From: Maratus speciosus | Lineage: Eukaryota > Arthropoda > Arachnida > Araneae > Salticidae | Direction: 5' to 3' | Assembly: GCA_963932465.1 (NCBI GenBank) | Contig: OZ010795.1 | Location: 525,331,451-525,395,450, forward strand | Length of the DNA stretch: 64,000 bases | Shown here: one piece after another, positions 33,961 through 45,569 of the stretch | How the letters are laid out: every line of letters begins with the position of its first letter | Numbering within the stretch: the first letter of the stretch is position 1 | Notes under the pieces: model-generated | Databases searched by the model: none | What the model was told of the DNA's origin: nothing | The model's input: the letters and a program-made list of their open reading frames with translations, nothing else | Translations under genes and position numbers: made by a program

Positions 33961-35864
33961 AAACTTTAGTATATTTATTGATTTAAAGTTACATCATTGT
34001 AGATATCTACATTTATTGTAATAAAGATAAATTAAATAATATCTGTCTCAACATGTAATAAGTCTTTTTTAAATCTAATATTGTTTTTTATTGGAAAAGA
34101 TGCAAATTGTAAAGCTTAAATATTTATGAAAAAATAGGTAAAAAATACAATACAATGTAACAAATTTATGAAAGTAATTAAGGTTTACGTATTCTGAAAA
34201 CAAAAACATTATAATCGAAGTTTATTAATTATAATTAAATTATCTCTGAACGTTATATAATACTGTTTCACAACACTGTACAATTATTAATATATCACAA
34301 CAAATTGAGCTTTTTCTTTAAAGCTACTGACATTTCAGTTAAAATGTCAAATATAAAGCTAATATTACGTGGAATAATAAAAGCCGTGCTGAACATCAAT
34401 GTGAGAGCAGGTGTTTCTAACATAAAAGAAATGGATATTCTCAATAAATGGGCAGTATGTTTCAAACGTTTGTAAGAATTATTTTAAAATGTTATATCAC
34501 AACTGAATATGTTTTCGATTTCCAACATGAATGCTTAATTGTCGGACAATACTCCCCACACCCCCGTCCTCGAAAATACAAAATCGGACCATTGGCCAGT
34601 CTCAAAGAAAATAAGCCATTTTATTGGATTTTATGTTTTTCTTAATTAAGAGTTAAGGTTAATCTTAAGCGATCTTCTTTGAACTGAAATTGTACCAAGC
34701 ATTGAAACTTGCAATACCGACACCTGATTTTCTTGCTATACTTAGTCGTTTCGGTAAATTTTAACTTTGGAAAAGAAAGGGGAAATTATTGGTAAAACTT
34801 TATTGTATAACAACGTTAGTGTTTAAAACAGTGTTTTGACTCTATGGAAATTATTCGGTAAACATTTTAGGAATTATGAAGTTTTACTTTTGAACGCCTA
34901 ATAATAAATTTATACAAAATACATTACATTTATTTATATACAAAATACATTGCAATGTTTTTGAAACATAACATGAAAACAACTTGGATGAATAATCTGA
35001 AATTTCACATTTGCATATTTGTAGCATCTAGAATTCCATTTATGCTAAAAACATAATATATTATTATAAATAATTTTTACGAATTTAAAATGTATATGTA
35101 CATATATATATATATATATATTGAAATTTTGTTGTGTAATTACTGACTTCGTCAATTCATCAGGAGGTATACGCTTTATTTAATCCATATTATTTTATAT
35201 CTCTTGTTATTTTTGGCTTATTTTTTCTAGATTTACTATATACGATAGCCCAGATTTTTCATTTTTTAGATTTTATGGCTAATGCAACGATGAAATCGTA
35301 AATGTTATTTGTGGAGCTTACTGTAATTTGGGACTGACGATTCTGCCTTTGTTTCAGAAATCTTTTCATTTTTCCAATATTTCCAATATTTTTACGATCA
35401 AAATCGGTTTACTGTATTTTCAATTCCTTCTCTCTCTTGATATAATAATATTATAACATATTTTGGAAATTTTTTTTATAAACAGTTTTTAATTTGCATA
35501 ATCACAATTGTAAATGATCATTTGTGTCGGTTTATTATATTTTTATATACATATACATACATACATACTTACATATATTATATATTATATTTGAAATTGA
35601 AGATGAATTGTAATATTCTATAATGGTTATATATTTTCATTCAAATTACTATGCTGCTAAAGCGCAAGTCATTATAAATGTATGCTATAAAGATCTATTA
35701 TAATTTCACTTTGAATTGCTAAAATATTTTTTGAAACACCAATTCTTATTATAGGTATATTATAAGCATAAATCAAAAACTTTGTGTGAATTTTAATACA
35801 AAAGCTAAAATCTTTAACAACGATTTAACGCACAAATATGTAGAAACACGAAACGAAAAAAAAA
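33961..35864. other. AT-rich sequence, nothing recognised
   Basis: No supported gene. A (TA)n run lies at about 35101-35121 and a (CATA)n-type run near 35550-35570. The open frame near 34448-34645 has no recognisable motif. Confidence 0.45.
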
Positions 35865-36991
35865 AAATCCTATACGATTCTTTCGAGAATTCCCGGATCC
35901 CTTTCCTCAGTGAGAAAAAAAAAGAAAAAAAAAAGAACTAAAATTGGTTCGATGAACCCCTCGGTTATAACACCGAGTACCGAATTATGGACTGATTGAA
36001 AAGGACGAAAACGAGAGTTTATATATATCTTAAAGAAATGGCGTATAGGATAAGAAACACCTGAAGAAAAGGAATCACTGCGCAGGATCCCTCAACACAG
36101 ACGAGAGAAAATGGGTGCAGGTCATATAATTCACTAAGAAAGAAGTATTTTTATAAATATAGCGAGCTTTGTAAAAGTCTAGATCCAAAACTGAATTACA
36201 TTTATGTGTAATTTTAGCTTCTGGATAATTAAACAGGTGTTTGGAATTCCAACAATGTTTAGCTATTGTAGATTTCTCAAACTACTGCTTTGTAACGCAA
36301 TTCTGGTGTTCTTTCAGCCTTATTCTAAGTGAACGCTTCCACTGCCCAATGTAAGAGAGGCCGCTCAAAAAAAATTCTATAAATGCCCCAGGTATTATTT
36401 TCGTCAATAGGATTTTTGAGATTGGGGAAAGAAATTTTATTGGTTGGAGAGAAAACAACTTTGAAACTAAACCTATTGAAAAAATGAGAAATTTGTGTAC
36501 TGATTTTAGGGAAATAAGTTAAGACAATAACATTTTCATTTTTTTTTAATTTGCTGGAACCGAAACAGTGATTATCGGAGGTTTAGATAAAATACGTTTA
36601 ATGATATTCAAGCTAAATCCACGATAGATGGCAACTGCTTTTATATAGTTAATTACCCTATTAAATAAGTCAGAATTTGAACAAATTTTACCTGCACGGA
36701 AAATCAGAAGCTGCAATTTTTGTGATGTGGGGGATGACTTGATTTATAATGAGGCGTCAAACTTACAGCAAAAGGTTTTCGGTAAACTGTCGTCAAAAAC
36801 TCACAGTCATTACGAATTACCGGAACATCCAGAAAAACTAGATGTCTGCTGAAACTCAAGAACGTCTAGCTTTTCTGGAAGTTTTGTGATTGGCACATCC
36901 GACTAGTTTTTAACTAATTAAACGCAAAGAATACTCTTAAGCTCTTAAAAAAGTGGTTTAATTGCTTGAAGGCAGTTTATAGTTGTGTTAG
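35865..36991 (-). mobile_element. Penelope-like retroelement fragment
   Basis: Minus orientation: the end of a reverse transcriptase, a GIY-YIG endonuclease and a 3' region with GAGGAAAGGGATCCGGGAAT near 35890-35910. It is cut at 36991/36992 by the left end of Helitron 2; the rest of the RT is not found on the other side. The left border is approximate. Confidence 0.75.
36060..36960 (-). pseudogene. Penelope-like pol fragment: RT end and GIY-YIG endonuclease
   Basis: On the minus strand, near 36850-36700, FLDVPVIRNDCEFLTTVYRK, PHYKSSHPPHHK and related blocks match the region after the RT core in Penelope-like elements. Near 36360-36170, LSYIGQWKRSLRIRLKEH is the GIY-YIG signature, followed by STIAKHCWNSKHLFNYPEAK and LDLDFYKARYIYKN with the downstream conserved residues. 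The RT-endonuclease order is that of Penelope-like elements, whose GIY-YIG domain nicks target DNA. Stops (for example after VTKQ) and frame changes show it is dead. Confidence 0.78.
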
Positions 36992-39314
36992 TCTATATTA
37001 ATATTATAAAGAATTAAAGTCTGTGTGTGTGTTTGTTTATTTGTAGGGTGTAATCTCTGAACATCCGTACCATTTCAAAAATAATGGAAGCAAATTACTG
37101 GTAACAGTCCCTGTTCCAACATAGGTTTTTTCTCATTTCGATGCCACAACCTTTTAGGGTAAGGAGGAGTAAAAAATATCTGAAAATGTATTACTGGATG
37201 TGCTAGAAACTTGAAATCTGGCATGGTAGTTACTTATAAGATATAAATGCACTTAACGACATATTGTTTTAAATAATCTACATTTAAACTGATGAAACTA
37301 CGCTGAAAGCATTTTAAACCGTCCTAAATTACGATTTTTATGCAATTTTAGGAAATACCAAACGAATTTCAAAAGTAATAGTTGCAAATTAATGGTGACA
37401 GTCCTTGCTCCAACATAGGTTATCTTTTATGTCTGTGCCACTACCACATGGGGTAAAAAACAAGTACCAAAAAGCATTCTAAATTGCAATTTTTGCGATA
37501 CTGAAGTGGCTAACAACTTGAAATTTGACATGGTAGTTACTTATAAGATTTAAATCCCATATAAGGACAGTCGAAAAGAAATTCATGAATTAAATGTTAT
37601 TAAAATGCGCTAAAAGCATTCTAAAAACGTTCTAAATAATGATTTATAGGCAATTGTTAAAAATGGAAACTTGATATTTGACGTAATAAATATTTATAAG
37701 ATATTATATATAAAAACAGTTTCTAAAAAATTCCAAATTTAAAACGGTGAAATGAGCGAAAAGCTTTCTGAGAAGTTCTAAATTACGATTTTTATGAAAT
37801 ATCAGAAAATACTTAACCGATTTCAAAAGTATTGATTGCAAATTTATGGTGACAGTCACTGCTCTAACATAGGCTACATTCATGTGAGTGCCACTACCTC
37901 CACCTCCAGGGGATTACATGAGCAAATAGCTTTCTAAATTTGTGATCCTAAAGCGGCTGGTAACTTGAAATTCGACATAGTAGTTACTTATAATATAGAA
38001 TTTCTTCTCAGAACAGTTGAAAAAAAATTCGAAATTTAAAAGTTGTGAAAATGCGCGAAAAGCGTTCTAAGAACGTTTTAAATTAAGATTTCTATGCAAT
38101 TGAAGATAGAAAATTAAAATTTGACGTGGTAGACACATAAGATATAAATGATCTCTAAAACTTTAAATAAAATTGAAATTTAGAAGGATGAAATGAGCGA
38201 AAAATGTTCTAAAAACTTTTTAAATTACGACGTTATGAAATCTAAGGAAATACATGATGGACTTTAAACTAAATGGGGCGGGGGGGGGGGGATGATGGCG
38301 ACAGTCTCTGCTTCAATATATACTATATTTTATTTTGATGCTGCTATTAAAAGAGCGGTGTAAGGACCAAAAATTATTCTAAAATTGGAATTTTTGTGAT
38401 ATTGAGGATAGAAACTTGAAATCTGGCATATTACTGACGTATAAGTTGTACATTCTATCTAAAAACTGTTTCTTAAAAAAATCCAAATTTAAAAAAATGA
38501 AATGAGGCAAAAGCGTTCTAAAAATTTTCTACATTTCCTTTTTTTGGAATTGCTAAAAATTTAAACTTGGAATTTTGTATGGTATCTACTTATGTGATGT
38601 AAATGCTCTGTAAGAACAGTTGAAAAAATCGAAATTTAAAATGATGAAATAAACGAAAATTTTTCTAAAATGTTATAAATTACGATTTGTATTGAATTAA
38701 TAAATATAGAAAACTAAAATTTGGCATAATAGAGACTTACAAGACGTAATTTATCTCTAAGGACAGTTTCTAAAAGATTCGAAATTTAAAGGGGTAAAAT
38801 GAGCGAAAAGCTTTTTAAAAACTTTCTAAATTACGATTTCTATGACATATCAGGAAATACCAAACCGATTTTAAAATTTATGTTGACAACTTTATGGTGA
38901 TATTCTCTGTTCCAAAATATGCTATATTTTATGTTGGTGCCACTACCACCAGAGGGCTGGTAGAGCCTTAGACTTAAATCTTGGAATATGGCATGATGAT
39001 TAATTTTAAGGCGTAAATGCGTGCTAAGAACGGCTTCTAAAAATTTCAAAACCACAAATAAAAACTGAAATAAATGTGAAAGCTTCAAAATACATTCTAA
39101 ATTATCATTTATTTTGAATTTGTGTCCTTCTAATTGATTTAAGTGTCTTCTCGCCTAATGAAGTTTAATAAGGAAGCTTAATAAGAAATTAATAAGGAAT
39201 AAGGAATAACAAGGAATTATTCATAACAGTGTAATTTTTTTAGTAATACACAGCACACAATTACCACTAGGCATTATTCAACTATTACTCGAGCAAAGCC
39301 ACGGGGTTTGCTAG
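36992..39314 (+). mobile_element. Helitron 2, non-autonomous, with tandem units
   Basis: Starts TCTATATTAATATTATAAAG and ends with the hairpin GCAAAGCCACGGGGTTTGC followed by TAG and T, the canonical Helitron 3' end. The base before TC is G rather than the usual A. The interior (about 37050-39010) contains diverged ~300-bp units of the same kind as Helitron 1, some internally shortened. No Rep/helicase coding. It inserted into the Penelope-like fragment. Confidence 0.85.
37050..39010. repeat. Diverged ~300-bp tandem units inside Helitron 2
   Basis: Landmarks of Helitron 1 units recur: GGTGACAGTCCTTGCT-like (about 37395), GCCACTACCACATGGGG-like, GGTAGTTACTTATAAGAT-like (about 37230, 37535, 37980) and CGAAATTTAAAA-like. 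Some units lack the middle portion, giving irregular spacing. A G-run at 38280-38290 disrupts one unit. Confidence 0.8.
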
Positions 39315-40091
39315 TATATAATATAAGGATATTTATTAAAAACATTACTAATTATCATTTTATAGCTTTCCAACCATTTAAAAATGCTTATTTGGGATCA
39401 AAAGATTACAATAAGAGAAAATTTAAATAGATTTAAAAGAAAATAAAAGAAATATAAGAAATAATTTAAATAAACGTATGCGAATTATGTAATACGTCAC
39501 CGAATATTGAAATATAATTAAATAAACTACTGAAAATATCTTTTTAAAAACGAATTTCTTTAAAGTCCCTTACATGCATGATTCGTATAGTACACCGATA
39601 CAACGTGAACTGATTTTGAAGAGAATGTTTATCATCATATTTGACAAAGACAGACTCAGTATCGATCAAACAGTGTATCGATTGAATAAACTTAATGCTG
39701 CATGAGATCGCTCTTGTGAGATAAATGATGGACTATGAGATAAATGATGGACAAAAATTTACTTCTAGGTGATGCATTAAATGATAGCTCCTCCAAACTT
39801 CAAATAAGATATGATAGTTAATAAACAACTTCTGTATTGTGTAGCGACATTCGAGCGGTTGTAATAATATTAGGAACAGAATTTAATATAAATAAATAAA
39901 GGAGTATTTAGTAGAAATAATTCTAAAACTAAAATAAATCATTTCAAAATAAGAGAATTAATTTATACTAAAAAGTATTTAGGGGGAATATTAAGTATAG
40001 AAATAGATGATGATAAGCACTGTAAATGTCCTACATAAATTTATGATAATATGTGCCTATATAAGAGTTGTAAAAATAAACAAGGTTCAGG
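39315..40091. other. AT-rich sequence, nothing recognised
   Basis: No gene or mobile element supported. A short duplicated string (GATAAATGATGGAC) occurs near 39720-39752. Confidence 0.4.
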
Positions 40092-40093
40092 TA

Positions 40094-41670
40094 CAGACAA
40101 AATCTCGTTAACACGAACACGCTTAACGCGAATTACTTTTAACAGGAACTGTTTCCAGTTGAGTCTTCAAATTGTATATGCATTTACTTTGATTTTGAGG
40201 CCTTTTAACAAGAACACGTTTAAGGAGAAATATTGTTTATCACAAATTCAAAAGGGTCGGTCGTTGAAATATTTCCTACTCGAAGCAAGTTTTCCCAACT
40301 TTTCGATGCAATTGTACTGAGTCCTATTTTTTTTTCAAAGTCCAAATTTTTAAAAGAATGTTAGTTTCGGAAGGGAAATGTCTTTAGTTTTAATAGCCGC
40401 AGACTTGAGATTGTAAAAATGTTAGGCGATTCCTCCTTCTATTAACTCAAACATAAAGTTATACTCTAAGAATTGTATTGAGTGATAAGTATGTAACGCT
40501 AATTAAATTTGTTTTCACAAAGCTGTTTAATTACGCTAATTAAACTCAGAGATCGCTGTGGCGATGATAACTTTTCCGCAAAAATAAATCCTGTTAGCCG
40601 TCTGTAACTTTGGTGAATTTCTTCGACGTAAGTAAATTCTTCTGGATAAGACTTCCAGCGAGAGATATCCCACGGGTAGGTCTACGTTCTTGACTGGTCG
40701 ATCTTAGGAAACAAAATCAACACCAGCAACACAGTAGATTTTACGGATTTGTAATATGTATGTATACATATTCCTGTTACATGGAATATATAATATTTTA
40801 AAGGTATGGTTAAGTCGAACTACTTTTGACCCATTTGTGCCGAGCGTCCCATTTATGGGACGATTTGAATTTGAATTAAATTTGTACAGTTTTTGTCTTC
40901 TTTATAACATGAAAATTGTATGAAATAATTACCTACAATTGACTTTGAGTTACCGAGAGATGACAGCATAAGATGGATATTTATTTGCGTGAAGGCTTTT
41001 TTCGGTGTTTATAGTTTTTTATTTTTCAAGATTTCGAAATGTAAAAAATAAGTTTATTTGTATTTTTTCTATCAAGAATCGAAATAAATAAGTTATAATC
41101 TTAGAATGTAGACTTCATTGAAATACGTATTTTTTTTTAATTGTGAAATTATTTGTGCTAGCCTATTTTTTATCCATTTTTGTAACGTAGTAAATATAGG
41201 GCGCTAGGCACAAATGGGTACATAATTTTATTATCCGTTTAGGGGACAGTTATTTATGTAAAGTCCTTTTTAAGATGATTATGAAATAAATTGTTTTTAA
41301 GCCTCAAATACGATTATTCTTAAATTATTATTGCTAATATTTATAATGTTATTAGTCTCTGTAAAGAAATAAATATATTTTTTAGCAGTTCAAAAAATTC
41401 TAATTATAGTATATAATATACTAATTATAGTATACAATATAAAACCTCATTTTATATGAATTTTGACAAAACATATAATTATGAATCTTATACCATTATA
41501 AATATTAGGCATATTCCCATATTTAGAATGTTTACATTTTATCAAATAAATGGAAAATTATTTTAGTGTAATTTTTTTAGTATTTTCTAGTTCATTTTGC
41601 AACATGTTAAAATGATTTTACTAACAAATTTGATAAAACAAAAATTCAGGCATAAATGGGTAAACACGAA

Positions 41671-41702
<32 letters not shown>

Positions 41703-41733
41703 AGTGAGTGTTTGCGTTAACGAGGTACGACTG
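40094..41733. mobile_element. Pogo/Tigger-like element without transposase
   Basis: Left end CAGACAAAATCTCGTTAACA and right end (read inward) CAGTCGTACCTCGTTAACGC resemble Tigger termini. Both are flanked by TA (40092-40093 and 41734-41735). Next to the left end the GTTAAC-type string repeats (CGCTTAACGCGAATTAC). No transposase is found. The middle contains inverted CCCATTTGTGCC motifs at about 40829 and 41218, with a related one near 41650, which may be a nested piggyBac-like remnant. A poly-A run occupies 41670-41700. Confidence 0.65.
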
Positions 41734-41735
41734 TA

Positions 41736-42559
41736 TGTCTTTAAAAATGAAATTTTTTCTTTAAATAAAAAACTGTATAAGGATAACAGTTGAATTAGTT
41801 TGTGTTAAAACCCTTAATTACATTATTTATATTAATCTGATAGCAACATACCTAATATATTGAATAACATAATATTTAAATTTGGTAACTATTATAAGAA
41901 TAATTCGTGTATTTTTAAAAAGGAATCGTATGAAAAAATAGATAATTGGAATCTATCAACAGGAGGGTCATCAATTTGGAGTCCGTTTCTTTCAGAAATA
42001 AAATAAAAGTTCCAATGAAAAAAAAAAAAGTAAATTAAAGTGCAATATACTTAAATGGTAAAGTAACTTATCAATAATACAAAAAAAATAAAAAAATAGA
42101 AAACACCCAAGGCCTTTCGAAAGAGCTTTGTCTTTCTTCTTCAAGCGCAAAGAACGCTTGCTACATATTTGAAAGCAGAAGACTGTTTATTTTAGTCTAA
42201 GTTATATTTAGAATTTTTGATAGTAACTTTTTGTATGTTCAAGAGCAATTTTTTTCCTAAACAATCGTATTGATTTATTTTCTATAATATTGTTTATAGA
42301 ATGATATAACTTAATACAGAATTTAATTTTATCGAAGTTTATCATTTTACTTAACTGTAAAGAAAAACACAATTTTTGCAACCTCGAATATTACAACAAA
42401 GTTTTCTTTGTTAATAAATAAGTATTGGTTTTATTTTTTCTTGCAGTTTTAATTTTTTGATTAAGTTAGGAAAAGATTTCTATTTGTATCTGTTGTTGAT
42501 AAAGTATTAAAAATTATGTACGGGACTCCCGTCGTGAAGGGGTTAAGATGCCTCCAATA
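41736..42559. other. AT-rich sequence, nothing recognised
   Basis: No gene supported. A short stretch near 42110-42150 has a hairpin-like CTTTCGAAAG core. The open frame at 42461-42661 is unrecognised. Confidence 0.4.
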
Positions 42560-42840
42560 TGATTGACCTACTCTTGTAAAAATTTTGCTAAAATTTCGCC
42601 AAATTGTAAGATTAAATGCCAAAAATGGTCGATCGTAAATGTTACATTCACTTGACAGCACGTGTTTACACCATCAAGTGATGTTTATTTTGACGTTTTA
42701 TTGGTATTCTTATTAATGTTATACTAATTTATTTGTTCTTTCGTTACTTAAAATAAAAATTATGTCAATTTGTATAATTTGGCAAGTGGTTTGGCGATTT
42801 ATATAATTTGGCAAAATTGGTCGATGGGATAACTAACAAG
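42560..42840. repeat. Inverted TCGCCAA / TTTGGCGA motif region
   Basis: TTTCGCCAAATTG at about 42594 and TTTGGCGATTTATATAATTT at about 42790 face each other. ATGGTCGAT/TTGGTCGATG strings recur on both sides. Looks like a relic of the same repeat family as 24640-24830. Confidence 0.4.
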
Positions 42841-43479
42841 TACAAAAAATGGTTTAATTAGAGCACATGTACGAGTATGAGATATTTCATAGAAATTTGT
42901 TCAGTGTTTTTGAAATTTTAAAAATATTTATAATGTATGTGACATTTTTTAATTCACACACACAGCTGATATTAAGATTCTATTTTAAAATTGTAATCTA
43001 AAATTACTTTTTTTTTTCTCATTTTAGGTAAGAACTTCATCTGATTCATTTAAGATTGGGCACACTGCGTACATATATTTGTGAAACAATTCTTTAGAGG
43101 ATTTGATTTTTGTTTAACGAAAGGTAATTTCATGTTTTATATTTGCGAATGATTAATGAAAAAATGAATTAATAACTTGTTCTGTATATTTATATTTTTA
43201 AATCGCCACTTTTAACAAAATCATTATTAAGAATGTAGTTCAAAAAATGACTAAAATATAATACCGTAATGTACTAAATAATTTTCTGTTAGAAATTTTA
43301 AATAAAAAACACAGTATCTTGTAACTTCCAAACTGTGTATTCTTTTTAGAATTTTAGAAAGCTACAAGACAGTCAAGAAAGCTTTCAAAAATAATATTTG
43401 CAAGCTTTTTTGCATATCGATTTATAAAGTTTCCTTTGCCATATGAATAAATAGCCCCTCTATAGATTAAATCATCATT
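42841..43479. other. AT-rich sequence, nothing recognised
   Basis: No coding, RNA or clear repeat signal. Confidence 0.4.
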
Positions 43480-43720
43480 ATAAACTCTTGCCTTTAGTTA
43501 TACTGCACACAACCAAAAGTCCAAATTTTCCCACACTTCGGTTAACAAGTCCGGAGTAATGGAAGCGGTAACATCATCGATTCTGTTTCTCAACTTTGGC
43601 AACGTATACACGATCTTTTACAAAGCCCCAAAGGAAAAAATCGCACAGCTCTAACGGCTTTTATATCTTCAGCCAAGCAACAAACTTATATGCTCAGGAG
43701 TCGCCATTTTGCGTATATGG
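43480..43720 (-). pseudogene. Mariner transposase C-terminal relic
   Basis: Minus-strand translation, with frameshifts, gives a block like LDFFLWGFVKDRVYV preceded by an aspartate-containing block, then DDVTASITPDLLTEVWENLDFWL. This matches the last catalytic aspartate region and C-terminus of mariner transposases. About 70 residues remain. A likely matching end, GGGTGCCCATAAAAGACTGC on the minus strand, lies at about 43857-43876. Confidence 0.65.
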
Positions 43721-44009
43721 CATTGTAAATCAGTCAATAAAAAAACAGTACTCGCGCATGCCCTGATCTAAAACTATTTGAGTTACCCCTTATTTGTGAC
43801 CTTGAATATACATCCTAGACTGCAGTTGATACTATTAAAATTTATAACTGAGGCAGTCTTTTATGGGCACCCTATATATTGAAAATTGAGTTCAAAAACA
43901 TATAACATTTTAAAAACAGCTGAATATTTCCTATACAGGGTGTATCTGAAATGCTTCAACAAACTTATTAGAGGGCTGATAGTACTCATGAAGACGAACA
44001 AAAAATGCA

Positions 44010-44312
44010 GTGGAACATCATAGAATTATACAAGAACGAGAAGGAACACAAGCAACCGGATTAGCTCTGAAGCGCTCAGGGGCTGACGGAATTTTACGAA
44101 CACGAACTGCTTGTAACCTCCTAACGCTGTTTCAATCCTTTAACGTTTAGCCTTACTGTCCAATGGGCTTTATTACTATCACTCCTTTTTCCGCAAGTGC
44201 TCATGGGGATTAACGAACGAGAAATTATCCTGCGGCAAACAGCAGGGAGGGAAGATGCAATGCAAAGATATGCTGCCTTCATTCTCGTTCTTTGTAATTC
44301 TATGTGGAACAT
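44010..44312. mobile_element. Small MITE with 9-bp target duplication
   Basis: GTGGAACAT at 44010-44018 and 44304-44312 flanks a 285-bp insert whose ends are CATAGAATTATACAAGAACG and, inverted, TTCTCGTTCTTTGTAATTCTAT. A 9-bp duplication points to Mutator-like (MULE) mobilisation, though some other families also use 9 bp. No coding content. Confidence 0.72.
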
Positions 44313-44521
44313 GGGGCGCAAATGACGTTTAAATGATGAAAATCGAGAAAATGCGTCTTGAAATAGACAAACTGAGACAAGAAAGAAACAATCCAGAAAA
44401 TAATTTATGGCACATAATAGGTACAACACAGTTCGTGATGTCCAGAGAAAACAAATATTTTACAACAATTGTTCAACGTGTTGACCGCGAACATAATTAC
44501 AAAGAGTACATCCACGGAGGA

Positions 44522-44526
44522 ACGAC
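44522..44526. repeat. 5-bp target-site duplication, left copy (BEL-2)
   Basis: ACGAC before the LTR at 44527; the identical string follows the other LTR at 50084-50088. The length fits BEL/Pao integration. Confidence 0.92.
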
Positions 44527-45118
44527 TGAAGAATTTCAAGTTATTCCACAATTAAATCACAGTTCACGAAATTGTTATAGGGAGAGCATTATTATAAGAA
44601 GTCAAGATTCCATTTAAATCATATTAAAGTCATCATATTTCACAAATAAAAGTTTTTACTTTTGTGTTTATCATTTGTAAATAATCATCATCACTAGAAC
44701 TTTTTGTAGATTATTATTTACAGTTCGAATATATACATAATGTATCTTATTTACATATTTACAGATGAAACATATTTAGTTGCTTTGCTCCTTCTAGAAG
44801 TCATGATTCTAAATACAATTAAATTTCCAGCAACTATTTTCTTCTATTAAGAAGCCATAAAGAACAATAGCATGATTTTATGCTCGAGATAAATTTTCCT
44901 TTTAAAATTAAAACAACATTTCTTCTAATTTTAGAAGACCAAGAGAAAAAATGCAGTCTACTTACTGCGTTCATATTTTACATTTACAAAACCAACTAAA
45001 AAGAAACAAGAAAGAAAAAATGTTTTTTAATATCAATTCTCTCAAACGTCACGTGATCCTTCGCGGCGCCCGCCTGGCTAAAAGAAGCCCGCGAGAGAAG
45101 ATTGCAAAATATTCCACA
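44527..45118 (-). repeat. 3' LTR of BEL-2
   Basis: 592 bp, TG...CA ends, identical to 49492-50083 except for one C/T difference within the string TTTTCTTCTATTAAG (about 44840-44854). In element orientation it begins TGTGGAATATTTTGC. Confidence 0.95.
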
Positions 45119-45130
45119 AACTCCCCCCCG
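45119..45130 (-). promoter_or_regulatory. Polypurine tract of BEL-2
   Basis: On the minus strand CGGGGGGGAGTT directly abuts the LTR start TGTGG. Such tracts prime plus-strand DNA synthesis in LTR retroelements. The position and composition are as expected. Confidence 0.8.
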
Positions 45131-45569
45131 ATGAACAAGGGTTCATCAAAATGGGGATTCAAATAATTAAAGTAGAAATAAAAATTATTCTAAAAAATTA
45201 TCAGTTACACTATACATAAATACAATACAAAATCAAAATATATACTTACATACTGGACTTCAATAAAATAATTAAACAATTTAAAAGATTTGAGAACAAG
45301 TTTCCGCTACTAAAAATAGAAAGAACAATTTAAATCTATACAAATTCTAGAATATTCATCACAAAAAAAAATTAAAGTAAAAATTAGAAATATTATCAAA
45401 CAAGAAACATTTTTTTTTTAAGTGAAAAAAATAAAAATCTTTTTTTTAAAGTCAATAACAAAAAGAGTTCAAGATTTGTTTAGTCAAATGTCCATGAGAG
45501 TTTTTGAGTCTAATAATATCAAAGTTTTTTTTTTTTTTTTTCAGTCAAGTAAGAGTTTTTTTGAATCTA

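Noticed and set aside
34448..34645. 65-codon plus-strand frame as a small gene
   Set aside because: No recognisable motif, no partner frame and no splice context that could be judged from sequence alone.
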